From positions 135,769,577 through 135,833,576 of the forward strand of contig NC_133324.1 in the NCBI RefSeq assembly GCF_042186555.1: a stretch of 64,000 bases of DNA, written 5' to 3'. This stretch comes from Aquarana catesbeiana. Taxonomy: Eukaryota; Chordata; Amphibia; Anura; Ranidae. A model generated the notes under the pieces. It was not told the origin of the DNA and did not search any database. It saw nothing but the letters and a program-made list of their open reading frames with translations. The first letter of the stretch is position 1. The number at the start of each line of letters is the position of its first letter. The position numbers and the translations under genes were made by a program. Shown here piece after piece: positions 1-9,363 of this stretch.

Positions 1-227
1 CTCCCAGGGGAGAGCAGTCCAATAGTTTAAGAGCTGCAGCCACAAAAGAATGAAAGGAAAGGGAGAGAAATGATGTATGAAACAGAAGTGGGGGGGAGGA
101 CACTGGACCCCACACAATATCACTAAATCTTACTCCTCCATGCCTCTAAGTCTTCTGTACTGAGGGGTAGAAACACCACACCCACCACTCATCAATAGAT
201 CTCTTAAGGGGGGATCTCAGGGTATAT

Positions 228-462
228 CTATAGTGCAAGATGCCTAGCCTCAACCCAGGCCGCCCATATTTTGTCAAACTTCTGGAGGCAATTTCGGCCC
301 ATGTAAGTGAGTTTATATAGCGGTAGTACCGCATTTACCTGGGCTCGCCACGCCTTTACCGTGGGGGGGTCTGGTAGCTTCCATCGCAATAATATCTCTT
401 TCCTAGCATAATAGGCTGTATAAAACACAAACAGTTTTGTATGCTTAGCAGTTGCCAAGCGG
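228..462 (-). pseudogene. LINE ORF2 C-terminal tail
   Basis: The frame entered near 462 on the minus strand reads a typical L1/Tx1 C-terminal tail (TAYYARKEILLRWKLPDPP ... KIWAAWVE) and then stops. It lies in a different frame from the RT segment upstream, and the join is at about 445-470, where GTRQGCPL should continue into SPLLF. The whole region from the YADD loop to the C-terminal zinc-binding region is therefore missing. A deletion rather than two separate insertions is inferred because orientation and order are preserved. Confidence 0.7.
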
Positions 463-1010
463 ACAGCCCTGCCTGGTGCCTCGGTGGAGGGGAATTGAGG
501 TCGAAAGGACACCGTTTGTACGGATTCTAGCCGTTGGGCCCGAATAGAGTAGCCGTAACCACTGTACAAAGTTAGGTCCTATCCCAAATCTGTGCAAAAC
601 AAGCCATAGGTATTCCCACTCCACCGAGTCAAAGGCTTTTTTTGCATCTAGGGAGGCCACCACATTAGCCTCCCCTTCAGCAGCCGGTCTCGCCAGCACA
701 GAATACAGTCTCCTCAGGTTAATATCCGTTCCTTTGCCCGGCATTAAGCTGGTCTGGTCTCCATGTATCAGCGGTAGGATAACTGCATTGAGTCTGGTGG
801 CCAGAACCTTTGCAAGGATCTTTGCATCCACGTTGAGGAGCGAAATGGGCCTGTATGAGGAGCATAGTTCAGGATCCTTGCCAGGCTTGGGGACCACCAC
901 AATTACAGCTCTAGACATGGAAGGGGACAAAGAGGTAGAAGCAAAGGAGGCAGAGAGGACTTCAAGTAGTCTAACGGCCAGGGTTTCATCATCCCCCTTT
1001 CTGGATTGAA
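445..1010 (-). pseudogene. LINE ORF2 reverse transcriptase segment (fingers/palm)
   Basis: Reading on the minus strand from about 1010, the frame carries the L1-type RT blocks in order: VVVPKPGKDP, SYRPISLLNVDAKILAKV, a D-containing FDSVEWEYLW block and GTRQGCPL. These are the finger and palm blocks that precede the YADD active-site loop in Tx1/L1 ORF2. The frame stops about 10 residues after GTRQGCPL because the YADD block, thumb and connection have been deleted. No start codon is implied; the fragment is 5' truncated. It cannot encode a working enzyme. The block order makes the L1-superfamily call firm, the exact clade less so. Confidence 0.8.
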
Positions 1011-1019
1011 GGGATCCAA

Positions 1020-1210
1020 TAGCGTTTTGGAACTGCTTGCTGTTTTACTACGCTCATCTCCGGCTCCCTGACGTTTGGCTTGTCTAACTATCCGTTCCGA
1101 TTCCTGTACTCTGGCTATGTTTTGACTACGTTTGTTCTATTTACTTTTATTATTAAACAAGTGTGATTTAACTGTACTTCTGTCTGGGTCTGATTTCATG
1201 GTTTCTGACA
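1020..1210 (+). repeat. 5' LTR fragment of Gypsy copy 1
   Basis: From about 1031 this aligns with the 3' half of the complete LTR at 45022-45428 (shared CTATCCGTTC, GGCTATGTTTTGACTACG and ATTATTAAACAAGT blocks) and ends in TTTCTGACA at 1210, matching the TG...CA convention. The first half of the LTR is absent, apparently because the L1 piece at 1-1019 interrupts it. The AATAAA-like stretch TTATTAAACAAG is shared by all three LTR copies in the window. Confidence 0.75.
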
Positions 1211-1274
1211 GTAGGCGAAGTCCATAAATTCAGAAGATACAGTCAATCCACTTGTTGGTAGTATTTTTTCCAGA

Positions 1275-2276
1275 TTGGATGTGCAAGACCACCTCATGGA
1301 TCAGCTTGCCATGGCGTTACAAACGCTCCTGAGTCACACGGCTCACCTGGAATCTCCCACTGTGGCTGCTCCGGTACAATCTGTGTTGCAGGCCGTCCCT
1401 GCTGCTGTGCCAGTCTCTGTGCAGGCACCCGCCTCGAGTATTACCTCTATAAGAGGTATGTCTGGTTTTGCTCCATTTCCCCAGAGATTTGGGGGTGATC
1501 CAGTCCAATGCAGAGGGTTACTCAACCAGGTTGAGATATACTTTGAGATGCTGCCCCAGGCATTTCCCACGGACAGAAGCAAAGTAGGTTTCATGATATC
1601 TTTGCTTTCTGAGAGAGCCTTGGCCTGGGCAAACCCTCTATGGGAGACACAAAAACGTGTTGTCTTGAGTTACCCTGAGTTTGTGGCCTTCTTTAAAAGG
1701 GTATTTGATGTTCCTGCACACTCTGCTTCTGCTGCCAAGTACCTCAAGTCCATCAAACAGAGTACGAGAACTGTTGCCAACTAGGCCATTGAATTCCGTA
1801 CTCTGGCAGCAAGGGTTGCTTGGAACAATGAGGCCCTCGTGGCTACTTTTTTCTCATGGTCTCTCGGATTCCATCAAGGATGAGATAGCAGCCTGAGATA
1901 TACCCACTGAGCCGGAGAAGTTGATCATGTTTGCCATCCTCATTGACTCCAGACTCAGAGAAAGACTCTCTTTTAAGGAGTGCTTGCAGAAGCCTCCTGT
2001 ACGTTTGCCTCCGAGCTTTGCAGTCCCACCCGTGCCTCCCTCACCTCCTATGCCTCCTGGTACCGAGTCGGTCAGTGAAGATGAACCCATACACTTGGGC
2101 TTCACGCGTCTCTCTGGGGATGAGAGAACCTTTAGGAGGAGGGAGAGATTGTGCCTTTATTGTGGCCAGGCAGGTCACTTTTTGAAGTCTTGTCCTACCC
2201 ATCCAGGGAACGCCCGAACCTTGAGGTTCTGTCATGGACAGACCTTAGGTGGCGTTGTTTCATCCCCAGTTATCTA
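1275..2276 (+). pseudogene. Gypsy gag (capsid and zinc knuckle), broken
   Basis: The first frame (1275-1784, 169 codons) starts with an ATG and contains a capsid signature (RFGGDPVQCRGLLNQVEIYF, then SLLSERALAWANPLWE) characteristic of vertebrate Sushi-like/chromoviral gag, followed by a stop. The sequence continues in other frames: a proline-rich linker near 1980-2070 and a zinc knuckle CLYCGQAGHFLKSC (CX2CX4HX4C) at 2152-2193. Gag packages the element RNA. At least one stop and one frameshift separate capsid from knuckle, so no functional product is expected. Confidence 0.8.
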
Positions 2277-2833
2277 GAAGGATAAGCCCCTGGTTTTGGT
2301 CACCCTTTTTTGGGCTGAGTCGTCCATCGAGATACAGCCTCTAATCGTATCTGGGGCTGCAGGCCTGTTCATTGATGCTGCCTTTGTATGGAAGCACTCA
2401 ATTCCGCTGCAGTTGCGTGACACTCCACTTGCCATTGAGGCTCTTGATGGGAGACCCCTACAGCCTGCCCATGTGACTCATGAGACGTTTCCATTGTCCA
2501 TGGCCGTAGGGGCTCTTCACCATGAGTCCAATTCCAAGTTATTTCCTCACCTAAGTTTCCGCTGGTTATCCTTAGTTACAGAGGCGCAACCCTTCTTTTG
2601 ATTGGCTCTGTGCTGAGGTTCTCCCCTGGTCGCCACAATGCAGTAAGACATACTTCCAGAAGGTAGCCAAGGTCCTGTGCACCTCGTCACTCTCCTCCCT
2701 GCCGCAGGAGTACTGCGATTTTAGCAATGTCTTTGACAAAGGTCAAGCCGGTAGTTTACCTCCACACCGGCCGTATGATTGCACAATTGACCTTCAACCT
2801 GGTGCCATACCCCCTCGTGGCCAGGTTTACCCT
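2277..2833 (+). pseudogene. Gypsy aspartic protease region
   Basis: The frame from about 2296 holds a retropepsin-like stretch; the catalytic DSGA signature reads VSGAAG, so the catalytic aspartate appears replaced. Copy 2 has NSGAAG at the same place, so the family may use a variant or both copies decayed. The frame breaks near 2601. The linker that follows contains PHRPYDCTIDLQPGAIPP in a shifted frame, the conserved lead-in to the reverse transcriptase. Confidence 0.65.
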
Positions 2834-3545
2834 TTGTCGGTCTTGAAGGAAAAGGTCACGGAGGAGTATGATGCAGACGCACTTTCTCGAGGTTTCATCC
2901 ACAAATCCTCGTCCCCTTCTGGTTTCTTCTTTGTGAAGAAGAAGAGTGGTGAACTGAGACCTTGTATTGATTATATGGGTCTCAATTGTTTCACGTTTAA
3001 GAATCCCTATCCAATTCCGTTGATTACGGAATTATTTGACCGCCTCAAGGGAGCAGTGGTTTTCACGAAGCTTGATTTGAGAGGGACATACAATCTTGTG
3101 AGGATTAAGGAGGGCGACGAGTGGAAAACTGCAGTTTTCCAGGAATTCATTAACAATGTCCTCCGAGATTTGTTGCAGTTATGTGTGGTGGTTTATTTCG
3201 ATGATATCCTCATATTTTCCAAGTCCCTGGAGAGCCACCACACAGATGTCTGTCATGTGCTTCAGAAATTAAGAGAGAACAATCTCTATTGTAAATTGGA
3301 GAAGTACGAGTTCCATCGTGAACAGGTTAAATTCAATGGGTTATGTCATTTCTACTGCTGATTTTTCAATGGACCCAGAGAAACTTTCAGCAGTCCTACA
3401 GTGGCCCCGACCGGTGGGTTTATGTCCTCTGCAGTGTTTCCTGGGCTTTGCCAACTATTACCTGAAGTTTATTCGCAACTTCTCATCTCTGGTCAAGCCC
3501 CTGACTGATATGACCAGAAAGGGCGGTAACCGACAGAGTTGATCT
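2834..3545 (+). pseudogene. Gypsy reverse transcriptase, with internal deletion
   Basis: The frame at 2834-3361 reads KKKSGELRPCIDY, VFTKLDLRG and the active-site loop VVYFDDILIFS (about 3189-3221). Between EWKTAV and FQEFINNVLRDLL roughly 23 residues of the palm are missing compared with the usual family sequence; copy 2 still has the beginning of that stretch. Near 3330 the frame shifts and the thumb/connection continues (DPEKLSAVLQWPRP, FLGFANYYLKFIRNFSSLVKPL) until a stop at about 3542. Confidence 0.85.
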
Positions 3546-3841
3546 CCGGAGTCCATTAAGGCCTTTGAGAGTCTCAAGGCTGCCTTTGTTTCTGCTCCTG
3601 TGTTGGCACATCCTGAGCCTACTTTACCTTTTATCCTTGAGATTGATGCTTCTGAGACTGGTGTTGGCGCCCTTCTGTCTCAACGTCCTACCTCTGAGAG
3701 CACCTTGCATACTTGTAGTTACTTTTCCAAGAAATTGTCACCTGCGGAGTGCAATTACGAGATTGGTGATAGAGAGCTGTTGGCGATCATTTTAGCCCTG
3801 AAAGAATGGAGACATCTCCTCAAAAGGTACCACTGTGCCGG

Positions 3842-5743
3842 CAGGGCCGATCCTGGGCGGGTGCACCACGCCCCAGCGCTGTAATCTGCCTGCAGAAGAG
3901 GGGCGCCGAAGCTGACTGCACTGGTTGCTCACTTGCTAGAATCGCTGGCCACCTGGCTAGCTAGCAACCAGTGACGTCAGTCAGAAACCATGGCCGCCCC
4001 AGCATTCAGAGCGCGCGGTGGCTGCCCCTGCATTCATATTGCACCGCCTCCGAGGCTAGTGAACAAGCTCCACCCACCTCTGCCATGTTCTTCAGACAGT
4101 GTGGCTCAGAGGAAGCGGAGTGTGTCTGAAGAGAGAGAGAGCTGCTCAGCTGCCAGTGCCTGCCTTGCTATGAGTGACTCCCTGCACTGCACCAGGCCGG
4201 TCAAGGAAGTAAGTGACTAAGTTGTGCCCATTAAAATCAGCCACCGTGCCCATCAAACGCCCACTGTGCCCATCAAGAGCCTGCCACTGTGCCCATCAAA
4301 CGCCCACTGTGCCCATCAAAAGCTGCCATTGTGCCCATCAAACGCCCACTGTGCCCATAAAAAGCTGCCACTGTGCCCATCAAACGCCCACTGTGCCCAT
4401 CAAACACCCTTTGCCCATCAAAAGCAGTGCCACTGTGCCCATCAACTGCCCACTGTGCCCATCAAAATCTGCCACTGTGCCCATCAAACACAGCCACTGT
4501 GCACTTTAAAAGCTGCCACTGTGCCCATCAAACGCAGCCACTGTGCCCATCAAAGCTGCCACTGTGCCCATCAAACACAGCCACTGTGCCCATCAAATGC
4601 TGCCACTGTGCCCATCAAACGCAGCCACTGTGCCCATCAAACATAGCCACTGTGCCCATCAAAAACAACTACTGTGCCCCGCCTAAAAGCAGCCACTATG
4701 CCCATTAAAAGCTGCCACTGTGCCCATCAAATGCAGCCACTGTGCCCATCAAACGCAGCCACTGTGCCATTAAAAGCAGCCACTGTGCCCATCAAACGCA
4801 GCCACTGTGCCCATCAAACGCAGCCATTGCGCCATTAAAAACTGCCACTGTGCCCATCAAACACAGCCACTGTGCCCATCAAAAGCTGCCACTGTGCCCA
4901 TTAAACGTAGCCACTGTGCCCATCAAATGCTGCCACTGTGCCCAAATGCAGCCAATGTGCCATTAAAAGCAGCCACTGTGCCCATCAAATGCTGCCACTG
5001 TGCCCATCAAACATAGCCACGGTGCCCATCAAATGCAGCCACTGTGCCCCTCCTAAAAGCAGACACTGTGCCCATTAAAAGCAGCCACTGTGCCCATCAA
5101 ACGCTCCCACTGTGCCCATAAAACACAGCCACTATGCCCATCAAATGTAGCCACTGCCCATCAAACGCAGCTACTGTGCCCATCAAACGCAGCCACTGTG
5201 CCCATCAAAAGCTGCCACTGTGCCCATCAAACGCAGCTACTGTGCCCATCAAACGCAGCCACTGTGCCCATCAATTGCAGCCACTGTGCCCATCAAACGC
5301 AGCCACTATGCCCATTAAAAGCTGCCACTGTGCCCATCAAATGCTGCCACTGTGCCCATCAAACGCTGCCACTGTGCCCATCAAACATAGCCACTGTGCC
5401 CATCAAACGCAGCCACTGTGCCCCGCCTAAAAGCAGCCACTGTGCCCATTAAAAGCAGCCACTGTGCCATCAAATGCAGCTACTGTGCCCATCAAACTGA
5501 GCCACGGTGCCCATCAAATGTTGCCACAGTGCCCATTAAACACAGCCATTTTACCATTAAACGCAGCCACTGTGCCCATCAAACACTGCCACTGTGCCCA
5601 TCAAAAGCTGCCACTGTGCCCATCAAACACAGCCACTGTGCCCATTTCAATAAAGGGGAGGAGTTAGTAAGATGACTGCGTCCATGTGGGGGCGCCAGAA
5701 ATATTTCTGCACCCAGGCGCCTGTGACCCTAGGATCGGCCCTG
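3842..5743. mobile_element. non-autonomous hAT transposon carrying a minisatellite
   Basis: The ends are inverted repeats CAGGGCCGATCCT (3842) and AGGATCGGCCCTG (5743). They are flanked by a perfect 8-bp duplication TGTGCCGG (3834-3841 and 5744-5751), the size made by hAT transposases; CAGGG is a usual hAT terminus. It is 1,902 bp long, contains no transposase and is mostly a tandem array. The uninterrupted Gypsy copy 2 gives the empty site. It would depend on a hAT transposase supplied elsewhere. Confidence 0.9.
4222..5655. repeat. ~22-bp minisatellite inside the hAT element
   Basis: About sixty-odd tandem units built on CACTGTGCCCATCAAA plus a variable 5-7 base tail (CGCAGC, AGCTGC, TGCTGC, CACAGC). 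Some units carry CATTAAA, and a composite higher-order unit with CCCCGCCTAAAAGCAGC recurs (near 4677, 5046 and 5421), which suggests segmental expansion in blocks. All long open frames here are repeat artefacts (runs such as CAHQTQPLCPSN). Confidence 0.95.
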
Positions 5744-5911
5744 TGTGCCGGTTCTCATTCTTACTGACTATAAGAATCTCACATTCTAGTCTGAGGCTAA
5801 ACACCTTTCTCCCAGAAGGGCGCGATGGGCTCTTTTCTTGTCAAGTTTTAATTCCATTGTCTCATTCTTAACTGGTACTAAGAATGTAAGGGCTGACGCT
5901 TTGTCACAATA

Positions 5912-7364
5912 ATTTTCCTCCACTTCCAAGTTGGAGTCGGTCCCTGTGATTCCTTCTGATCGTATTTTGGCTACCGTTTACACCAGTCTCACTTCTCCTT
6001 TGGGTGACAAAATTCTTGCTGCTCAGGTCCATGCTCCTCCTGAGAAACCTTGTGACCGCTGCTTTGTCCCAGAGAGTCTCTGTACTACCGTGCTCCAGAC
6101 TTACCATTCTCCCAAGGCTGCTGGCCACCCTGGGAAGAATAAACTCTTGGGCCATTTCCCAACAATTCTGGTGGCCTAGTCTACGTGCTGCCTGTTCCAT
6201 GTGTGCTCAGAGTAAGACTCCACAACACCTTCCAGTGGGCCTTCTACAACCCATACCCAATGGAGAGAGGCCCTGGACCCACCTGTCTATGGATTTCATT
6301 GTGGAGTTACCCAACTCCCAGGGCAACACAGTTATCCTTATGGTGGTTGACCGGTTCTCAAAGATGTGTCATTGTTTTCCACTAAAAAAGTTGCCCACTT
6401 CTAAGGAACTAGCTTCCATTTTTGTTCGGGAGATATTTCGCATACATGGATTACCCAAGGTGATTGTCTCGGACAGGGGTAGTCAGTTTGTGTCCTGGTT
6501 CTGGCGAGCCTTTTGTGCACAGCTGGTAGTTCAGCTTGCTTTCTCCTCTGCATATCACCCGTAGTCTAATGGGGCCACAGAACGAGCCAATCAGTCCTTG
6601 GAGCAATTCCTACATTGCTATATATCTGATCATCATAACAACTGGTCAGACCTATTACCATGGGCAGAGTTTGCTCACAACAGTGCCTTGAATTTTGATT
6701 CCCGATTGTCCCCGTTTATGGCGAATTATGTTATTATATTTCCAACCTTCCATGTTGCCTGACTCATTTGTTCCGCAGAGTATTCCTGCTTTAGAAGACC
6801 ATCTCCGTGGCCTTCCTTCCACTTGGGCACAAGTCCAGCAGGCTTTGTGAAATGCTAATGATAGGTACTGAATTCATGCTGACCGCAGACGCCTGCCTGA
6901 GCCTTTCTACCAGGTTGGGGACAGGGCCTGGCTGTCATCTCGCAACCTCCTACTTCGTGTTCCCTCACTGAAGTTCACACCTTGGTTTATTGGGCCTTTC
7001 CGTATTCTTAACAGGATTAACCCAGTGGCTTACGCATTAGACCTTCCTTCTAATATGCGTATTTTGAATGTATTTCATGTCTCCGTATTAAAACCTTTGG
7101 TTTCAACCACTTTACCACCTCGGTGCCATGTCCTCACCCTGTACAGGTTGAGAACCATGAGGAGTATGAAGTACAGTCCATTGTTGACTCCTGTAGGTTC
7201 CGTGGGTGCATACAGTACCTGGTGCATTGGAAAGGGTACGGTTCGGAGGAACGCTCTTGGGTCTAATCCTCGGACGTACATGCCCCTGTCCTCCTCCGTG
7301 ATTTCCATAGATGTTTTCCCCTCAAGCCTGGTGGTCCTCCGAGGGGGAGGGGTCGTTGAGAACT
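5912..7364 (+). pseudogene. Gypsy integrase with C-terminal chromodomain, broken
   Basis: The zinc-binding HHCC region is visible as TYHSPKAAGHPG and CSMCAQSK in neighbouring frames. The DDE core shows WTHLSMDFIVELP (first Asp) and VIVSDRGSQFVS (second Asp). The frame then ends at CATATCACCCGTAG, where copy 2 has CGCAG, a Gln-to-stop change just before the catalytic Glu block. Further downstream, shifted frames carry the GPFRI/SH3-like region and a chromodomain (YLVHWKGYG-like near 7205-7260; SSDVHAPVL near 7270). Chromodomains of this group guide integration to chromatin marks. Confidence 0.8.
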
Positions 7365-7464
7365 CTGGCTATGTTTTGACTTCGTTTTTTCTATTTACTT
7401 TTATTATTAAACAAATGTGATTTAACTGTACTTCTGTCTCGGTCTGATTTCATGGTTTCTGACA
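7365..7464 (+). repeat. 3' LTR of Gypsy copy 1, 5' part deleted
   Basis: Starts directly at AACTCTGGCTATGTTTTGAC after GGGGTCGTTGAG and ends TTTCTGACA at 7464. In copy 2 the same two blocks are separated by the polypurine tract and about 300 bp of LTR. The deletion join therefore removed the polypurine tract and the U3 region, making this copy incapable of normal plus-strand synthesis. Confidence 0.8.
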
Positions 7465-8345
7465 ATGCTCCTTGTAATCTCTCTGACCATTCCCCCTTTA
7501 GTATTAGAATTGACCTATCTCAGGCTTCCAGGACTAAACTGTGGAAGGTTAACCCTTTCTGGTTTACATTATTTCCAGAACCAGATCCCATCCCAGAGGC
7601 GATAAAGGAATTTCTACAATACAATCAGGGTTCAGCTAGTCCCTTGGTAATATGGGATGCCCTCAAGGTCTATCTGCGACTTATAATAAGGCATATCTCA
7701 GCAATTAAAACCAAAAACAAGGAATGGGAGAATCTAGTTGTTAATAAAGCAGGTGAAGCAGAAGCCGATTATGTCAGAGCCCCTTCAGAAGAATCAGAAC
7801 GTAGGTGGTTAGAGGCCCAGACATTATGCCAGCAGGTTTCTACTAACGCGGCCGAAAATAAAAGATTTTTTATAAAACAAAACTACTTTAATGAGGGAGA
7901 AAACACAGGCCATCTACTTGCAGTGATAGCTCGGGCGCAGCAGGGAATAACGCATATAGATGCAATACAAACCCCACGCAGAGACACTGTCAGAGATCAG
8001 GAACAGATCGCTTCAATGTTTACGAACTTCTTTAAAGATGTATATACATCCAAAGTCAGTCCCACTGAGGAAGCACTTGCCCGCTATCTGGATATCAATG
8101 TTCCACCCTCCAAGTTAGCGCTCAGAAAGCCATTATATTGAACGCCCCACTTAAGCTGGACGAGCTGTCCATGGCAGTATCACAGATGGCTAATAGCAAA
8201 TCTCCAGGAGCTGACATGTTACAGATTGAGACATATAAACGGTATAGAGAGACACTATTACCAACTCTACTATGGACGTTAAATGAAGCACTGAAGAGCG
8301 GTCATGGGGGAGGCTGTTGTAGTGGTACTTCCTCTCCAGCCTGAC
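7465..8345 (+). pseudogene. LINE ORF2: endonuclease C-terminus and linker to RT
   Basis: The frame opens with NLSDHSPFSIRIDL, the last conserved block of APE-type LINE endonucleases (the SDH contains the catalytic His). It continues with the long helical linker (KLWKVNPFWFTLF; FIKQNYFNEGENTGHLLAVI; IASMFTNFFKDVYTS) to a stop at 8141. The neighbouring frame then carries LDELSMAVSQMANSKSPGADML and LLPTLLWTLNEALKSG, the RT N-terminal lead-in. One frameshift near 8138 and stops near 8342 break it before the SINE insertion. Confidence 0.8.
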
Positions 8346-8375
8346 TCATAATGACCCATACATGGGGTGGCACAG

Positions 8376-8431
8376 TGGTGTAGTGGATAGCACTTTCACC
8401 TAGCAGTAAGAAGGGTTGCTGGTTCGAATCC
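8376..8431 (+). promoter_or_regulatory. Pol III A and B boxes of the SINE head
   Basis: TGGTGTAGTGG (A box, 8376-8386) and GGTTCGAATCC (B box, 8421-8431) are spaced about 35 bp apart, as in a tRNA-like internal promoter. The B box is a perfect match to GGTTCGANNCC. Whether it is transcribed here is unknown. Confidence 0.65.
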
Positions 8432-8591
8432 CAACCACAACACTACCTGCCTGGAGTTTGCATGTTCTCCCTGTGCCTGCGTGGGTTTCCTCCGGGTATT
8501 CCAGTTTCCTCCCACACTCCAAAGACATGCTGGTAGGTTAATTGGATCCTGTCTAAATTGTCCCTAGTATGTATGAATGTGAGTTAGGGAC

Positions 8592-9246
8592 TGTCACGGA
8601 ACGCCCCACACTCCGCTTGAGTGCTTCCGTCATATACCGCTTCCTAAGTTCTGGAACACGAGTCCAATGGATCTGGCCATAGGAACCCCAAGAACTAGAC
8701 AACACCAGTCTTGGAGTACATCAGAACTCCCTTTATTTTGAGATCTCACAGACCTTTATACAGCAGGGATGACTCAAAGCTAACCTAATTAACATGACCT
8801 AATTTACTACAAAATGTACCCAGACCAGATGACAGTCTTGTGGGCACCGAGCTTCACACATTAATACAATTAACAATACAAACAACAATCTCCCCCCTCC
8901 TCAGCCTAGACCATTCGTCTATTAGCCAGGGCTGGTGGCTAATGTGATCAGCTCTCTCAATTAACATAAACACATGTTGATAACACCAGCATCTCCTCAC
9001 AGGATGTGTCCCAACAGAATGAATCAGTCTTATCAGCAGGGGGCTGCTGGAGGAATCCCCCCTCCCTCTTCAGGGACACAAATATACAGTAAGGAGTCCC
9101 CATACAATATATACATGACTGAGTCCGATTAATACAGTTCAGACTGGATTTCTCATTCACCTCAAATGCTAGGGCCCATAATCGGTGGGCAACAGGCTTG
9201 CACACAGTCCTCTCCAACAGCCTCCGCTCTGGCCATGCCCGTGACA
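8592..9246 (-). mobile_element. solo LTR inside the SINE
   Basis: Starts TGTCACGGAACG and ends GGCATGCCCGTGACA-like (CCGTGACA at 9246), giving perfect 8-bp TGTCACGG/CCGTGACA termini and TG...CA ends, flanked by a 5-bp duplication GGGAC (8587-8591 and 9247-9251). It is 655 bp with no coding sequence. An AATAAA lies on the minus strand (CTTTATTTTG near 8730), which suggests minus orientation. The family is not recognised and could be ERV or Gypsy type. Confidence 0.8.
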
Positions 9247-9363
9247 GGGACCTTAGAGTGTAAGCTCCTTGAGGGTAGGGACTGATGTGAATGTACAATG
9301 TATATGTAAAAGCGCTGCGTAAATTGACGGCGCTATATAAATACCTGAAATAAATAAATAAAT

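Larger units (their letters stand above)
1..1019 (-). mobile_element. Tx1/L1-like LINE fragment, internally deleted
   Basis: Minus-strand LINE piece truncated at its 5' end near 1019 and running off the window at its 3' end. It holds a reverse-transcriptase segment joined directly to the C-terminal tail, with the middle of ORF2 missing. Positions 1-227 are purine/pyrimidine-biased sequence without coding signal and would be the 3' UTR. Its 5' edge abuts a Gypsy LTR fragment, so it probably inserted into that LTR. Family assignment rests on the protein motifs in the two segments listed separately. Confidence 0.8.
3546..5911 (+). pseudogene. Gypsy RNase H, split by a hAT insertion
   Basis: The left part (3546-3833) encodes the RNase H core FILEIDASETGVGALLSQR and the second acidic block NYEIGDRELLAI. 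It is interrupted after GACATCTCCTC...ACCAC by the hAT element, and the remainder resumes at 5752 with TTCTCATTCTTACTGACTAT, coding the third acidic (TDH/Y) block. Copy 2 reads through the same site uninterrupted (43375-43400), which confirms the empty-site sequence. Confidence 0.8.
1020..7464 (+). mobile_element. Ty3/Gypsy chromovirus-type retrotransposon, copy 1 (decayed)
   Basis: Order LTR - gag - protease - RT - RNase H - integrase - chromodomain - LTR on the plus strand, all pieces recognisable and all broken by stops or frameshifts. It is split by a hAT element (3842-5743). The right LTR ends exactly where a LINE endonuclease frame resumes at 7465, so the Gypsy element probably inserted into that LINE. 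A second copy of the same family (40690-45428) reads closely alike throughout and served as an internal reference for boundaries. Confidence 0.85.
8364..9363 (+). mobile_element. tRNA-derived SINE, split by a solo LTR
   Basis: Begins GGGGTGGCACAGTGGTGTAG with a Pol III A-box-like TGGTGTAGTGG (8376-8386) and a B box GGTTCGAATCC (8421-8431), so the head is tRNA-like. The body contains the widely shared vertebrate SINE-type segment TGCGTGGGTTTCCTCCGGGT. The tail is GCGCTATATAAATA followed by (AAAT)n at 9345-9363. Without the LTR at 8592-9246 and one copy of its target duplication the SINE is about 340 bp. It lies inside the LINE RT region; no convincing target duplication was found. Confidence 0.75.

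Noticed and set aside
4213..5675. Long plus-strand reading frames in the 22-bp repeat (CAHQTQPLCPSN-type)
   Set aside because: They follow from the absence of stops in the tandem unit, occur in all three phases and have no start context.
5904..6200. Minus-strand frame over the Gypsy integrase
   Set aside because: Antisense shadow of the integrase zinc region; the same shadow occurs in copy 2 (43616-43801).
8376..8431. tRNA gene
   Set aside because: A/B boxes are present but no cloverleaf acceptor stem follows; sequence continues into a SINE body.
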